Below, piece after piece: positions 55,899-64,000 of a stretch of DNA of 64,000 nt. The number at the start of each line of letters is the position of its first letter. Position 1 is the first letter of the stretch. The notes under the pieces were generated by a model, which was given only the letters and a program-made list of their open reading frames with translations, made no database searches and was not told where the DNA came from. Source of the stretch: Xanthobacter aminoxidans (lineage in GTDB: Bacteria > Pseudomonadota > Alphaproteobacteria > Rhizobiales > Xanthobacteraceae); the NCBI RefSeq assembly GCF_023571765.1, contig NZ_JAMJXC010000006.1, positions 124,001 through 188,000 on the forward strand. The letters run 5' to 3'. The translations under genes were made by a program, and so were the position numbers.

Positions 55899-56215
55899 TC
55901 GCGGCCCGGACCGATCTCGGGTCTGCCGGCGGACACAGGATCCGCAAAACGAACCTTTTTTGTCCAAGCCCGGCCGAGATTGTCGATGATGAATATTGCA
56001 GAAACATTCGCACTGGGGCCTTCTCGGCCGGCACGGCCATTCTGGCCGGACGGCAGGTCCACGCCGAGACCAACCGCGTGATGTTGCCTGAAAATCTCGA
56101 TCAGTGGGCGGCGACAAGGCGGACGCGCTCGACCGAGCTTACGGTTCTTTACCGGAACAGACTCAAGGCCGCTGTCTGCCAACGCGATCCCGCACGGCGA
56201 GGTTCGCGCGCAGGA
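55899..56215. other. Gap between the cupin gene and lysR, nothing recognised
   Basis: This 317-bp convergent stretch has no gene I can support. Short plus-strand frames (for example one starting [11 protein letters not shown] near 55987) are without a ribosome-binding site and may be scraps of an older gene. No strong terminator hairpin is seen. Confidence 0.4.
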
Positions 56216-57112
56216 TTACTCTCCTCTGTAGCGGAGCACGTCCACCAGTAAGGACAAAGCGGGCGAAGAGTGTCGACGGCTCGGATAGTAGAAGTGGTAT
56301 CCTGGAAAAAACGGGCACCAGTCTTCCAGAACACGTATCAGTCTGCCCTCCGCAATATATGGTAGCACTTGGTCTTCCGGCATGTAGGCCACGCCGAGAC
56401 CGTCCAGGGCCGAGTTCAGCCGCAGACCCAGATTGTTGAACACGAGCTGGCCGTCACCGCGTACTTTGACCTCCCGGCCATCCTTCTCCAGGCCCCAGGG
56501 AAACACCCCACCATAAGTCGGAAGCCGGATGTTGATACACTTGTGTGCCGTCAGCTCCTGCGGTGTCTTCGGGATGGGGTACTTCTCAAAATATTCCGGC
56601 GACCCGACCACAGCCATGCGCATCTCAGGCCCAATGCGTACGGCGATCATGTCCTTGGCGACCTGCTCGCCCATTCGCACACCGGCATCGTATCCCTCGG
56701 CAACGATGTCGGTGAGGCCGTAGTCGACGATGATCTCGACATTGATGTCCGGATGATCCGGAAGGAGCCTTTTCAACGCCGGCTGCAGAATCGAGATCGC
56801 AGGGTGCTCGCCCGCCGTGATCCGAACCGTGCCGGCTGGCTTTTCGCGCAGTTCACGCAGCACCGCGAGCTGCGCTTCAATTTCCTCGAACCTTGGCGCC
56901 ACTGTTTGCAACAGGCGCTCGCCAGCCTCGGTGGGCGCCACGCTGCGTGTCGTGCGTGTCAGGAGACGAAGGCCGATGCGCTCCTCCAGGGCTCGGATGG
57001 TCTGGCTGAGAGCCGATTGCGAGACTCCCAACCTGGCTGCGGCCTTGGTGAAGCTCCGCTCCTTCGCAACGGTCGCAAAGGCAGCGAGGTCGTTGAAGTT
57101 TTCGTGGGCCAT
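56216..57112 (-). CDS. LysR family transcriptional regulator
   Basis: A 298-residue LysR-type regulator. The N-terminal winged helix is standard (NDLAAFATVAKERSFTKAAARLGVSQSALSQTIRALEERIGLRLLTRTTRSVAPTEAG, residues ~5-63). The remaining part is the periplasmic-binding-protein-like effector domain (GTVRITAGEHPAISILQPALKRLLPDHPDINVEI). It is read toward the cupin gene and away from the MFS gene. Two LysR-type boxes precede it and one matching box lies before the hydrolase operon at 52488, so it probably controls the whole cluster. The effector is unknown. Confidence 0.93.
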   Translation of the reverse strand: MAHENFNDLAAFATVAKERSFTKAAARLGVSQSALSQTIRALEERIGLRLLTRTTRSVAPTEAGERLLQTVAPRFEEIEAQLAVLRELREKPAGTVRITAGEHPAISILQPALKRLLPDHPDINVEIIVDYGLTDIVAEGYDAGVRMGEQVAKDMIAVRIGPEMRMAVVGSPEYFEKYPIPKTPQELTAHKCINIRLPTYGGVFPWGLEKDGREVKVRGDGQLVFNNLGLRLNSALDGLGVAYMPEDQVLPYIAEGRLIRVLEDWCPFFPGYHFYYPSRRHSSPALSLLVDVLRYRGE

Positions 57113-57114
57113 TC

Positions 57115-57129
57115 ATTAGTCCAACTAAT
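57115..57129. promoter_or_regulatory. LysR-type box 1 before lysR
   Basis: ATTAGTCCAACTAAT is a 15-bp dyad with T-N11-A, immediately before the lysR start (57112). It shares the TTCATTAG-N5-CTAAT word with the box at 52485-52505. Its place over the lysR start region fits autorepression. Confidence 0.7.
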
Positions 57130-57141
57130 AGTGACATGTCG

Positions 57142-57156
57142 ATTATAGCATCTAAT
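57142..57156. promoter_or_regulatory. LysR-type box 2 before lysR
   Basis: ATTATAGCATCTAAT follows the same ATTA-N7-TAAT form as box 1; the two centres are 27 bp apart. Paired sites like this are usual for LysR tetramers (recognition and activation sites). Confidence 0.55.
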
Positions 57157-57428
57157 CGCTGACCGTCGCGAGAGCTATATTCTGGCCCATCCACTCACGG
57201 GCTTTCTGAAGGAAACAGGCAGCCTGAGGCACGAGGTAGTTGCCAAATGTCTGTAAAGATTATTGATATTCGGCCAGCATCAAAATCATTGATAAACGAC
57301 TGTTATGTGTTTCGTGACAGGTCGGAGTTCTATTGCGCATTGGAAACAGTTTTGTTTCAGCGCCAGGCGACGGACATTCAGCATTGTATCAATGCACAGT
57401 ATGTCTTAGCGCCGCGGGCCATGTAACG

Positions 57429-58907
57429 ATGACCGTCTCCTCGTCGTCCGCGCCAGCCGTCAATAGAAACGCGATCCTGGCCATCATTCTCATCAGCTAC
57501 GTGATGATCGTGCTCGACATCTCGGTCGTCCTGACCGGGCTACCCAAGATCCAGCATCAGCTCGGCTTTTCCCAGTCGGATCTTGCCTGGGTTTCGAGCG
57601 CCTACACGCTGACCTTCGGCGGTTTCCTGCTGCTCGGGGCGCGCGCGGGCGACATTCTCGGCCGACGCCGGATGTTCGTCATCGGTCTTGCGATTTTCAC
57701 CTTGGCCTCGCTCGCCATCGGTGTCTCCCAATCCGCCGGCTGGATGCTGGCGTGGAGGGCGATCCAGGGCATCGGCGCCGCCGTGCTGGCGCCTTCGACG
57801 CTTGCCCTTTTGCAAACCAATTTTCCGGAGGGCCATGAGCGGACCCGCGCCATCTCCTACTACGCCGCCGCGGCCGGTCTCTCGGCCACGGTCGGCCTCG
57901 TGCTGGGCGGCGTCCTCGCGGATTGGGTGTCCTGGCGCATGGGCTTCTACATCAACCTGCCGATCGGTGTCGGCCTGATCCTGGCGGCGCGCGCCCATAT
58001 CCATGAGACGGCACGCCATTCGGGAAAGTTCGATTTCTTCGGGGCGCTGACATCGACCGCCGGTATGAGCGCCTTGGTTTACGGCTTCATCCGCTCGGCT
58101 CATTCCGGCTGGGGCGATCCCGTCACGCTCGCAACGCTGGTCGTGGCCGTCGTCCTGCTCGCGCTCTTCGCTCTTATCGAGCGGCGCGCCAAGCAGCCGA
58201 TCCTGCCTTTGTGGCTCTTCTCGAGCCGCGAGCGCTCGGGCGCCTACGCCGCCCGTGTCCTCTACATCGGGGCGATGGTGGGCTTCTTTTTCTTCACCAC
58301 GCTCTACCTGCAGGAGGTCGTTGGCTATGGTCCTGCCTTGACGGGCATCGCGTTCGTGCCGGCCACGATCCTGCATTTCCCGCTCGCCATCGCGGTGCCC
58401 CGACTTGTTCGCCGCTTCAACCCGAACACGCTTCTCGTTGTTGGAATGCCCATAGGTATTGTTGCGATGGCCTGGCTCAGCCGCGCATCGGCGGATTCCG
58501 GCTATGTGCTCTCGCTCGCCCTCCCCATGCTGCTGATCGGCATCAGCCAGGGCCTGACGCTCAGCCCCCTGACGTCCGCGGGCGTCGTTGGCGTTCATCA
58601 CACGCACGCGGGCGCTGCTTCCGGTGCGGTCAATGTGGCCCACCAACTCGGCAGCTCGGTCGGCCTCAGTGTGCTCGTCGCCGCGGCCGCGATCGGCTCC
58701 GGCAATCTGACGGGGCGCGATCTCATGGCCTATCGGGTCTCGATGGCGTTCGACGCCGCGACCGTGATGCTCGCCATCTCCTTCCTGGTCGTGCTCGTTG
58801 CGATCGTGCTTCCCCGCAAAGCCGGCTTCCCGCCAGACAGCGAACAGGACGAGGCGGCCGCAACCAGCCCGGCAGACGAGGCCGCATGCGTCGTCGAAGC
58901 AGCCTGA
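57429..58907 (+). CDS. MFS transporter, DHA2 (EmrB/QacA) family
   Basis: A 492-residue drug:H+ antiporter with 14 expected membrane helices. Family motifs are LDISVVLTGLPKIQHQLGFSQSDLAWVSSAYTLTFG (motif D1), GARAGDILGRRRMFVIGLAIF (motif A) and AIQGIGAAVLAPSTLALL with motif C (GLVLGGVLADWVSWRMGFYINLPIG). It is divergent from lysR. It would export a toxic compound, perhaps a substrate or product of the neighbouring enzymes. I chose ATG 57429; its ribosome-binding site is weak, and the open frame upstream is not MFS-like. The aldo-keto reductase gene follows after 15 bp. Confidence 0.92.
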   Translation: MTVSSSSAPAVNRNAILAIILISYVMIVLDISVVLTGLPKIQHQLGFSQSDLAWVSSAYTLTFGGFLLLGARAGDILGRRRMFVIGLAIFTLASLAIGVSQSAGWMLAWRAIQGIGAAVLAPSTLALLQTNFPEGHERTRAISYYAAAAGLSATVGLVLGGVLADWVSWRMGFYINLPIGVGLILAARAHIHETARHSGKFDFFGALTSTAGMSALVYGFIRSAHSGWGDPVTLATLVVAVVLLALFALIERRAKQPILPLWLFSSRERSGAYAARVLYIGAMVGFFFFTTLYLQEVVGYGPALTGIAFVPATILHFPLAIAVPRLVRRFNPNTLLVVGMPIGIVAMAWLSRASADSGYVLSLALPMLLIGISQGLTLSPLTSAGVVGVHHTHAGAASGAVNVAHQLGSSVGLSVLVAAAAIGSGNLTGRDLMAYRVSMAFDAATVMLAISFLVVLVAIVLPRKAGFPPDSEQDEAAATSPADEAACVVEAA

Positions 58908-59912
<1,005 letters not shown>

Positions 59913-59961
59913 TCCGTAATGGCGCTGCGTCCGCATCGCGCGTTCAATCCGAGAGGCGGAA

Positions 59962-60151
59962 ATGACCGGAACTCTTGCAGACAAATCGATCATCATCACC
60001 GGCGCGGGCAGTGGGATCGGCGAGGCCGCCGCCCGGCTGTTCGCCAATGCCGGCGCCCGCCTGGTGCTGGCGAATCGCAATGGCGAACGCGGCGAGGCCC
60101 TACGTCACCGGCACGGCCCTCACCGTCGATGGCGGGTTCACCCTGACCTGA
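59962..60151 (+). pseudogene. SDR gene with large internal deletion
   Basis: The first 46 codons match the start of a classical SDR (TGTLADKSIIITGAGSGIGEAAARLFANAGARLVLANRN). The sequence then jumps, in another frame, to the normal SDR end YVTGTALTVDGGFTLT followed by TGA at 60149-60151. About 190 codons, including the Ser-Tyr-Lys active site, are gone. The ribosome-binding site (GAGGCGG) is still there. The lesion is flanked on the right by a (CTGAC)6 tract, which may have taken part in the deletion. A short, out-of-frame peptide would be made if translated. Confidence 0.85.
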
Positions 60152-60172
60152 CCTGACCTGACCTGACCTGAC
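60143..60172. repeat. Pentanucleotide tandem repeat (CTGAC)6
   Basis: Six exact copies of CTGAC follow one another. The tract begins in the last codons of the SDR relic, includes its stop codon, and ends about 100 bp before the next SDR gene. Such repeats are prone to slip in replication. Confidence 0.95.
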
Positions 60173-60273
60173 TTGGCCTGGACGGCGGCCGTCGCCATTC
60201 AGCGCGAGAGCTTTCCGGCTCAGCGCTTGGCCGCCGCCGGCTCTCGAATGGATATCGAACAAGGACAAATACA

Positions 60274-61014
60274 ATGACCGAGAACATCGCAGGCAAGGTG
60301 GTGGTCATCACCGGCGCGTCGAGTGGCCTGGGCGCGGAGACCGCCCGCCATCTGGTGCGCGAAGGGGCGAAGGTGGTGCTGGGCGCGCGGCGCCAGGACC
60401 GGCTGGAGGCACTGGCCAAGGAGTTGGGACTTGGCGAGGACGCCGTCTTCAAGGTCGATGTGACCGACCGGGACCAGGTCAAGGCCTTCGTCGCCCACGC
60501 CGTGAAGACGCAGGGCAAGATCGACGTCATGATCAACAACGCCGGGATCATGCCGTTGGCGCCGCTGGAGCTGATGCGCTTCGACGAATGGGATCAATGC
60601 ATCGACGTGAACATCAAGGGCGTGCTCTGGGGCATCGCGGCGGCGCTGCCCTACTTCAAGGAACAGAAGAGCGGCCAGTTCATCAACGTCTCCTCGGTCG
60701 CGGGCCATACGATCAGTGCGGGCGGCGCCATCTATTCGGCGACGAAGTATTCGGTCCGCGTGATCTCGGAGGCGCTGCGCAAGGAGGTCAAGCCCTACAA
60801 CATCCGCACCACCATCCTGTCGCCGGGAGCGGTGGACACCGAACTGCCCGCATCGGTCGGGGCTCCGGGCGTCTCCGAGGCCATCGCCGGCTTCTATCAT
60901 GAGTACGCCATCCCCGCTGACAGCTTCGCCCGCTGCGTCCTCTTCGCCATGAGCCAGCCGGAGAACGTCGACATCTCGGAAATCCTGTTCCGTCCGACGA
61001 GCCAGGAGCTTTGA
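60274..61014 (+). CDS. SDR family oxidoreductase
   Basis: A 246-residue classical short-chain dehydrogenase. It has [19 protein letters not shown] and a basic turn GARRQDR that favours [26 protein letters not shown] and the [19 protein letters not shown]yr-Lys pair follow. The C-terminus ([20 protein letters not shown]) is of the type seen in YdfG-like and quinone/aldehyde-handling SDRs. It follows the SDR relic, which it may have replaced in function. The next SDR is 45 bp downstream. Confidence 0.9.
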   Translation: MTENIAGKVVVITGASSGLGAETARHLVREGAKVVLGARRQDRLEALAKELGLGEDAVFKVDVTDRDQVKAFVAHAVKTQGKIDVMINNAGIMPLAPLELMRFDEWDQCIDVNIKGVLWGIAAALPYFKEQKSGQFINVSSVAGHTISAGGAIYSATKYSVRVISEALRKEVKPYNIRTTILSPGAVDTELPASVGAPGVSEAIAGFYHEYAIPADSFARCVLFAMSQPENVDISEILFRPTSQEL

Positions 61015-61059
61015 GAAGGACATCGGCATGCGGCCGCATCTGACAAAGGAGAGACGATC

Positions 61060-61896
61060 ATGAAGACCTGGCTTATCACGGGCTGTTCGAGCGGATTGGG
61101 GCGCAACCTGGCGCACGCCGTTCTCGAGGCTGGCTTCAATGCCGTGGTCACGGCGCGCAATCCCGCGACGGTGCAGGATATCGTCGCCGCCCACCCCAAG
61201 GCCGCACTGGCGGCCGCGCTCGACGTCACCGACAAGGATGCGGTCCAGAGCGTAGTCCGGCTGACCGAGGACAGGTTCGGCGGCATTGACGTGCTCGTCA
61301 ACAATGCGGGTCACGGCTATCGCGCCGCGGTCGAGGAGGGTGAAGACGACCAAGTCACCGAACTCTTCGCCACCAACTTCTTCGGCGCCGTGTCGATGAT
61401 CAAGGCGGTGCTTCCTGGGATGCGGGCGCGCCGCAGCGGCGCCATCGTCAACATCAGCTCGATCGCGGCCCGGCTGGCGATGCCGGGATCGGCCTATTAT
61501 TCGGCGACCAAGTACGCCCTGGAGGGGCTCTCCGACGCGCTGCGCCGCGAAGTCGAGCCGCTCGGAATTAGAGTGCTGATCGTCGAGCCGGGCGCGTTCC
61601 GGACCGAATTTGCCGGACGGTCCCTGCACGGAGCCGCGACGGCAATCGCCGACTATGACCGCACCGCCGGTCCTCGCCGCAAGGAGAACGACAAAACCCA
61701 TGGCACCCAACCCGGCGATCCGGCACGGGCGGCCCACCTCCTTATCGAGGTGATGGGCAGAGAGAAACTGCCGGTGCGGCTGTTGCTCGGCAGCGACGCG
61801 GTCCAGATCGTCAGCGCGGAGGTCGAGGCTCAGCTCAAGGAAATCCAGGACTGGACGAACGTGAGCGTCCGCACCGATTTCCCGGCCTCCGAATAG
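61060..61896 (+). CDS. SDR family oxidoreductase (SDR5-like)
   Basis: A 278-residue short-chain dehydrogenase. Motifs are WLITGCSSGLGRNLAHAVLEAG, VNNAGHGYRAAVEEGEDDQ, INISSIAARLAMPGSAYYSATKYALEGLSDALRREVEPLG with the Ser-Tyr-Lys triad, and the lid segment VEPGAFRTEFAGRSL. The C-terminal extension (ARAAHLLIEVMGREKLPVRLLLGSDA) is common in SDRs annotated as retinol dehydrogenase-like. AAAGGAGAG precedes the ATG. It shares little beyond the fold with the SDR before it, so they are not a recent duplication. Confidence 0.9.
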   Translation: MKTWLITGCSSGLGRNLAHAVLEAGFNAVVTARNPATVQDIVAAHPKAALAAALDVTDKDAVQSVVRLTEDRFGGIDVLVNNAGHGYRAAVEEGEDDQVTELFATNFFGAVSMIKAVLPGMRARRSGAIVNISSIAARLAMPGSAYYSATKYALEGLSDALRREVEPLGIRVLIVEPGAFRTEFAGRSLHGAATAIADYDRTAGPRRKENDKTHGTQPGDPARAAHLLIEVMGREKLPVRLLLGSDAVQIVSAEVEAQLKEIQDWTNVSVRTDFPASE

Positions 61897-61927
61897 ACGA
61901 CGGCGATAGAAGCGGAGGTAGATCCCG

Positions 61928-62695
61928 ATGAGTGAACTTCTGGTCGTCGGCGCCACCGGCAGCATCGGACGCCATGTCGTCGCCGTGGCCCTTCGCGAGG
62001 GCCATACGGTGCGCGCGCTGGTGCGCGACGAAAGGCGGGGCCGGCAGTTCCCGCAGGGCGTCGATACGGTCGTCGGCGACCTGACCCGCGCCGACACGCT
62101 CGGGGCAGCGGTCGACGGCATCGATGCCGTCGTCTTCACGCATGGCTCGAACGGCCGCCCGCCCGGCTCGGAGGCGGTCGACTATGGCGCCGTGCGCAAC
62201 GTGCTTTCCGCCCTGCGCGGCCGCAAGGTCCGCATCGCGTTGATGACGGCGATCGGCGTGACCGATCGCAAGGGCGCGCACGACTGGAAGCGGCGCGGGG
62301 AACGGCTGATCCGTGTCAGCGGCATGGCCTATACCATCGTCCGGCCCGGCTGGTTCGACTATAATGCGCCCGATCAGCATCGGCTTGTCCTGCTGCAGGG
62401 CGACCGCCGCCAGTCCGGCACGCCGCGGGACGGCGTCGTCGCGCGGCACCAGATTGCCGAGGTGCTGGTGCGCAGCCTTCGCTCGGAGGCGGCAAACCGC
62501 AAAACCTTCGAGCTGATCGCGGAAACCGGCCCCGAACCGGACGATTTCGACGCGCTCTTCGCGCCTCTCGACGCCGATCCGCGCGGCGCGATCGACGGCG
62601 CGCACGACATGGCGAACATGCCGGTCGATGGCGAACCGCCATCGGTACGCGCAGATCTCGAAGCGCTGTTCGAACACGGTCCACCAGCAGGCTGA
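61928..62695 (+). CDS. NAD(P)-binding atypical SDR, NmrA/SDR5a-like
   Basis: A 255-residue protein with the extended-type glycine motif ELLVVGATGSIGRHVVAVALREGH, then VRALVRDERRGRQFP and VVGDLTRADTLGAAVDGIDAVVF, as in NmrA-like and divinyl-chlorophyllide-reductase-like atypical SDRs. The Tyr-x-x-x-Lys active site is not evident; the segment MAYTIVRPGWFDYNAP is the usual one of this group. It may be a redox sensor or a reductase for a small ligand. It starts 31 bp after the previous SDR with GGAGG upstream. Confidence 0.85.
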   Translation: MSELLVVGATGSIGRHVVAVALREGHTVRALVRDERRGRQFPQGVDTVVGDLTRADTLGAAVDGIDAVVFTHGSNGRPPGSEAVDYGAVRNVLSALRGRKVRIALMTAIGVTDRKGAHDWKRRGERLIRVSGMAYTIVRPGWFDYNAPDQHRLVLLQGDRRQSGTPRDGVVARHQIAEVLVRSLRSEAANRKTFELIAETGPEPDDFDALFAPLDADPRGAIDGAHDMANMPVDGEPPSVRADLEALFEHGPPAG

Positions 62696-62799
62696 CCATT
62701 CACTCCCGCCCGGATGGGCCGTTGCGTCTCGATGCGCCGCACCCTCCGGTCCGTCACGACACCGCAGCGAACGCGGTGCCCTCGAAAGGAAAGAAGACC

Positions 62800-64000
62800 A
62801 TGGCTTATGCAACCATCAATCCATACACCGGCGAAACCCTTGCCACCTTCCCCAACGCGACCGACGCGGAGGTCGAGGCCGCCATCGGCCGGGCACATAA
62901 CGCCTTCCTGGGCTGGCGCCGGACGCGCTTCGCCGACCGCGGGCGCATCCTGCAAAAGGCGGCCGATCTGCTGCGCGCCGACGCCGATGGCTATGCGAAG
63001 CTGCTGACGCTCGAAATGGGCAAGATCACCGCCGAGGCGAAGGCGGAGGTCGAGCTGTCCGCCAAGATCCTCGAATATTATGTCCGCCACGCCGAAGCGT
63101 TCCTCAAGCCTCAGAAATTGCCCGTCCTCGACCCTGATGAAGGCGAGGCGACAATCGTGCACGAGCCCCTCGGCGTGCTGCTGGCGATCGAGCCGTGGAA
63201 TTTCCCCTATTATCAGATCGCCCGCATCCTCGCGCCACAGCTCTCGGTCGGGAATACGCTCTTGCTGAAGCACGCCTCCAACGTGCCGCAAAGCGCCGCC
63301 GCCTTCGAGAAGCTGATGCGGGAAGCCGGCTTGCCCGATGGCGCCTTCATCAACCTCTACGCCACCCGCTCGCAGATCGAGACGATCATCAACGACCCGC
63401 GCGTCCACGGCGTGGCGCTCACCGGCTCCGAAGCAGCGGGCTCGGTGGTCGCGGCCCAGGCCGGACAGGCCTTAAAGAAATCCACCATGGAACTGGGTGG
63501 TGCCGACGCCTTCATCGTGCTCGCTGACGCGGATCTGAAGAAGACCGTCGACTGGGCGGTGTTCGGCCGCCACTGGAACGGCGGGCAGGTCTGCTGCTCG
63601 TCCAAGCGGCTGATCATCGTCGACGAGGTCTTTGATGCCTTCGTGGACCAGTACCGCAAGGGCGTCTCTGGACTGGTGGCGGGCGATCCGTTCGATCCGA
63701 CGACGACGCTGGCGCCACTGTCCTCGCAGAAGGCCGCCGAGGACGTGAGGGATCAGATCCGGCGTGCCGTCGAGTTCGGCGCCAGGGCCGAGGACGTCGG
63801 TCCCGCCGTTCCCAATCAGGGCGCCTTCGTTCAGCCGACTTTTCTGACCGGCCTCGGTGACGACAATCCCGCGCGACATTGGGAGTTCTTCGGCCCGGTC
63901 TCCATGCTGTTCCGCGCCAGGGACGAGGAGGACGCGGTTCGGATTGCCAACGACTCCCCCTTCGGCCTGGGCGGTTCGGTCTTCACCTCGAACCCCGCCC
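62800..64000 (+). CDS. Succinate-semialdehyde/aldehyde dehydrogenase, N-terminal part (cut by window end)
   Basis: An open reading frame of 400 codons that runs off the window end; the family has about 455-480. It starts ATG AYATINPYTGETLATFP and has the NAD-dependent aldehyde dehydrogenase segments EPWNFPYYQ, LKHASNVPQSA, ALTGSEAAGSVVAAQAG, STMELGGADAFIV with the general-base Glu, and NGGQVCCSSKR with the catalytic Cys265. These match succinate-semialdehyde dehydrogenase (Sad/GabD) types. It would oxidise an aldehyde made by the cluster to an acid. AAGGAAAG precedes the ATG. Confidence 0.92.
   Translation, partial: MAYATINPYTGETLATFPNATDAEVEAAIGRAHNAFLGWRRTRFADRGRILQKAADLLRADADGYAKLLTLEMGKITAEAKAEVELSAKILEYYVRHAEAFLKPQKLPVLDPDEGEATIVHEPLGVLLAIEPWNFPYYQIARILAPQLSVGNTLLLKHASNVPQSAAAFEKLMREAGLPDGAFINLYATRSQIETIINDPRVHGVALTGSEAAGSVVAAQAGQALKKSTMELGGADAFIVLADADLKKTVDWAVFGRHWNGGQVCCSSKRLIIVDEVFDAFVDQYRKGVSGLVAGDPFDPTTTLAPLSSQKAAEDVRDQIRRAVEFGARAEDVGPAVPNQGAFVQPTFLTGLGDDNPARHWEFFGPVSMLFRARDEEDAVRIANDSPFGLGGSVFTSNPA

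Larger units (their letters stand above)
57113..57428. other. Divergent promoter region between lysR and the MFS gene
   Basis: This 316-bp stretch holds the lysR promoter and two ATTA-N7-TAAT boxes near its left end (listed separately) and is AT-richer (57240-57330) than the genes around it. GATTATTGATATT and ATCATTGATAAAC (57259-57299) form a loose direct repeat that may be a further binding site for the MFS promoter. No gene is seen. Confidence 0.5.

Overview
The window is GC-rich chromosomal DNA from an alphaproteobacterium of the order Hyphomicrobiales (Rhizobiales). The best fit is a Xanthobacteraceae-type genome (Xanthobacter, Azorhizobium or Ancylobacter-like). This rests on gene order and families: pckA next to chvI-chvG-hprK-EIIA(Man)-HPr, the lptF-lptG-lptD-surA-pdxA-ksgA operon, CpdR next to N-formylglutamate amidohydrolase, MucR, an Omp19/Inh lipoprotein, BluB, B12-dependent MetH and a ROSE-controlled Hsp20. 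No rRNA or other species marker is present, so the genus is an inference.

Positions 1-51279 look like core chromosome. They open with the end of an SDR gene, then glpD-glpK (glycerol use), bluB (lower ligand of B12), an Inh/Omp19 lipoprotein, an SDR and an Ada-like DNA repair protein. Next come a BrnT/BrnA toxin-antitoxin pair, hemH, tRNA-Val(GAC), cpdR, N-formylglutamate amidohydrolase and hisN. The 1.2 kb gap between these last two holds two tandem small RNA genes on the minus strand. Then follow a lysophospholipase-like hydrolase, hsp20 with a ROSE RNA thermometer, a D-2-hydroxyacid dehydrogenase, a MoaD/ThiS-Asp-box pair and a TetR-controlled RND efflux operon. After an HdeD-like protein and an L,D-transpeptidase comes a methionine-cycle operon (SahR-like ArsR/methyltransferase fusion, metF, metH). 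The LPS-export operon (lptF to ksgA), oligopeptidase B with msrB, mucR, pckA, a HugZ-like protein, the ChvG/ChvI envelope-stress system with the nitrogen-PTS-type kinase/EIIA/HPr set, and a further sensor kinase complete the core part.

Positions 51280-64000, directly after tRNA-Arg(ACG), have the character of an accessory region. It starts with a strong terminator and a decayed flavin-dependent monooxygenase. Four consecutive genes for proteins with export signals follow: two alpha/beta hydrolases, a carboxymuconolactone-decarboxylase-like protein and a cupin resembling bacterial manganese hydroxynitrile lyase. A LysR regulator, an MFS exporter, an aldo-keto reductase, a deleted SDR pseudogene, two SDRs, an NmrA-like protein and an aldehyde dehydrogenase cut by the window end complete it. 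A 15-bp dyad (ATTA-N7-TAAT) occurs in front of the hydrolase operon and twice in front of lysR. This suggests that the LysR protein controls the whole set, which would be a catabolic or detoxification island for small carbonyl, nitrile or ester compounds with a periplasmic first stage.

The most interesting signals are the tandem anti-Shine-Dalgarno small RNAs (10884-11501), the exported hydrolase/CMD/cupin set with its LysR boxes, the palindrome overlapping the start codon of the SahR-like regulator, and the coupled MoaD/ThiS-Asp-box pair. All calls come from reading the sequence; no database search was run.
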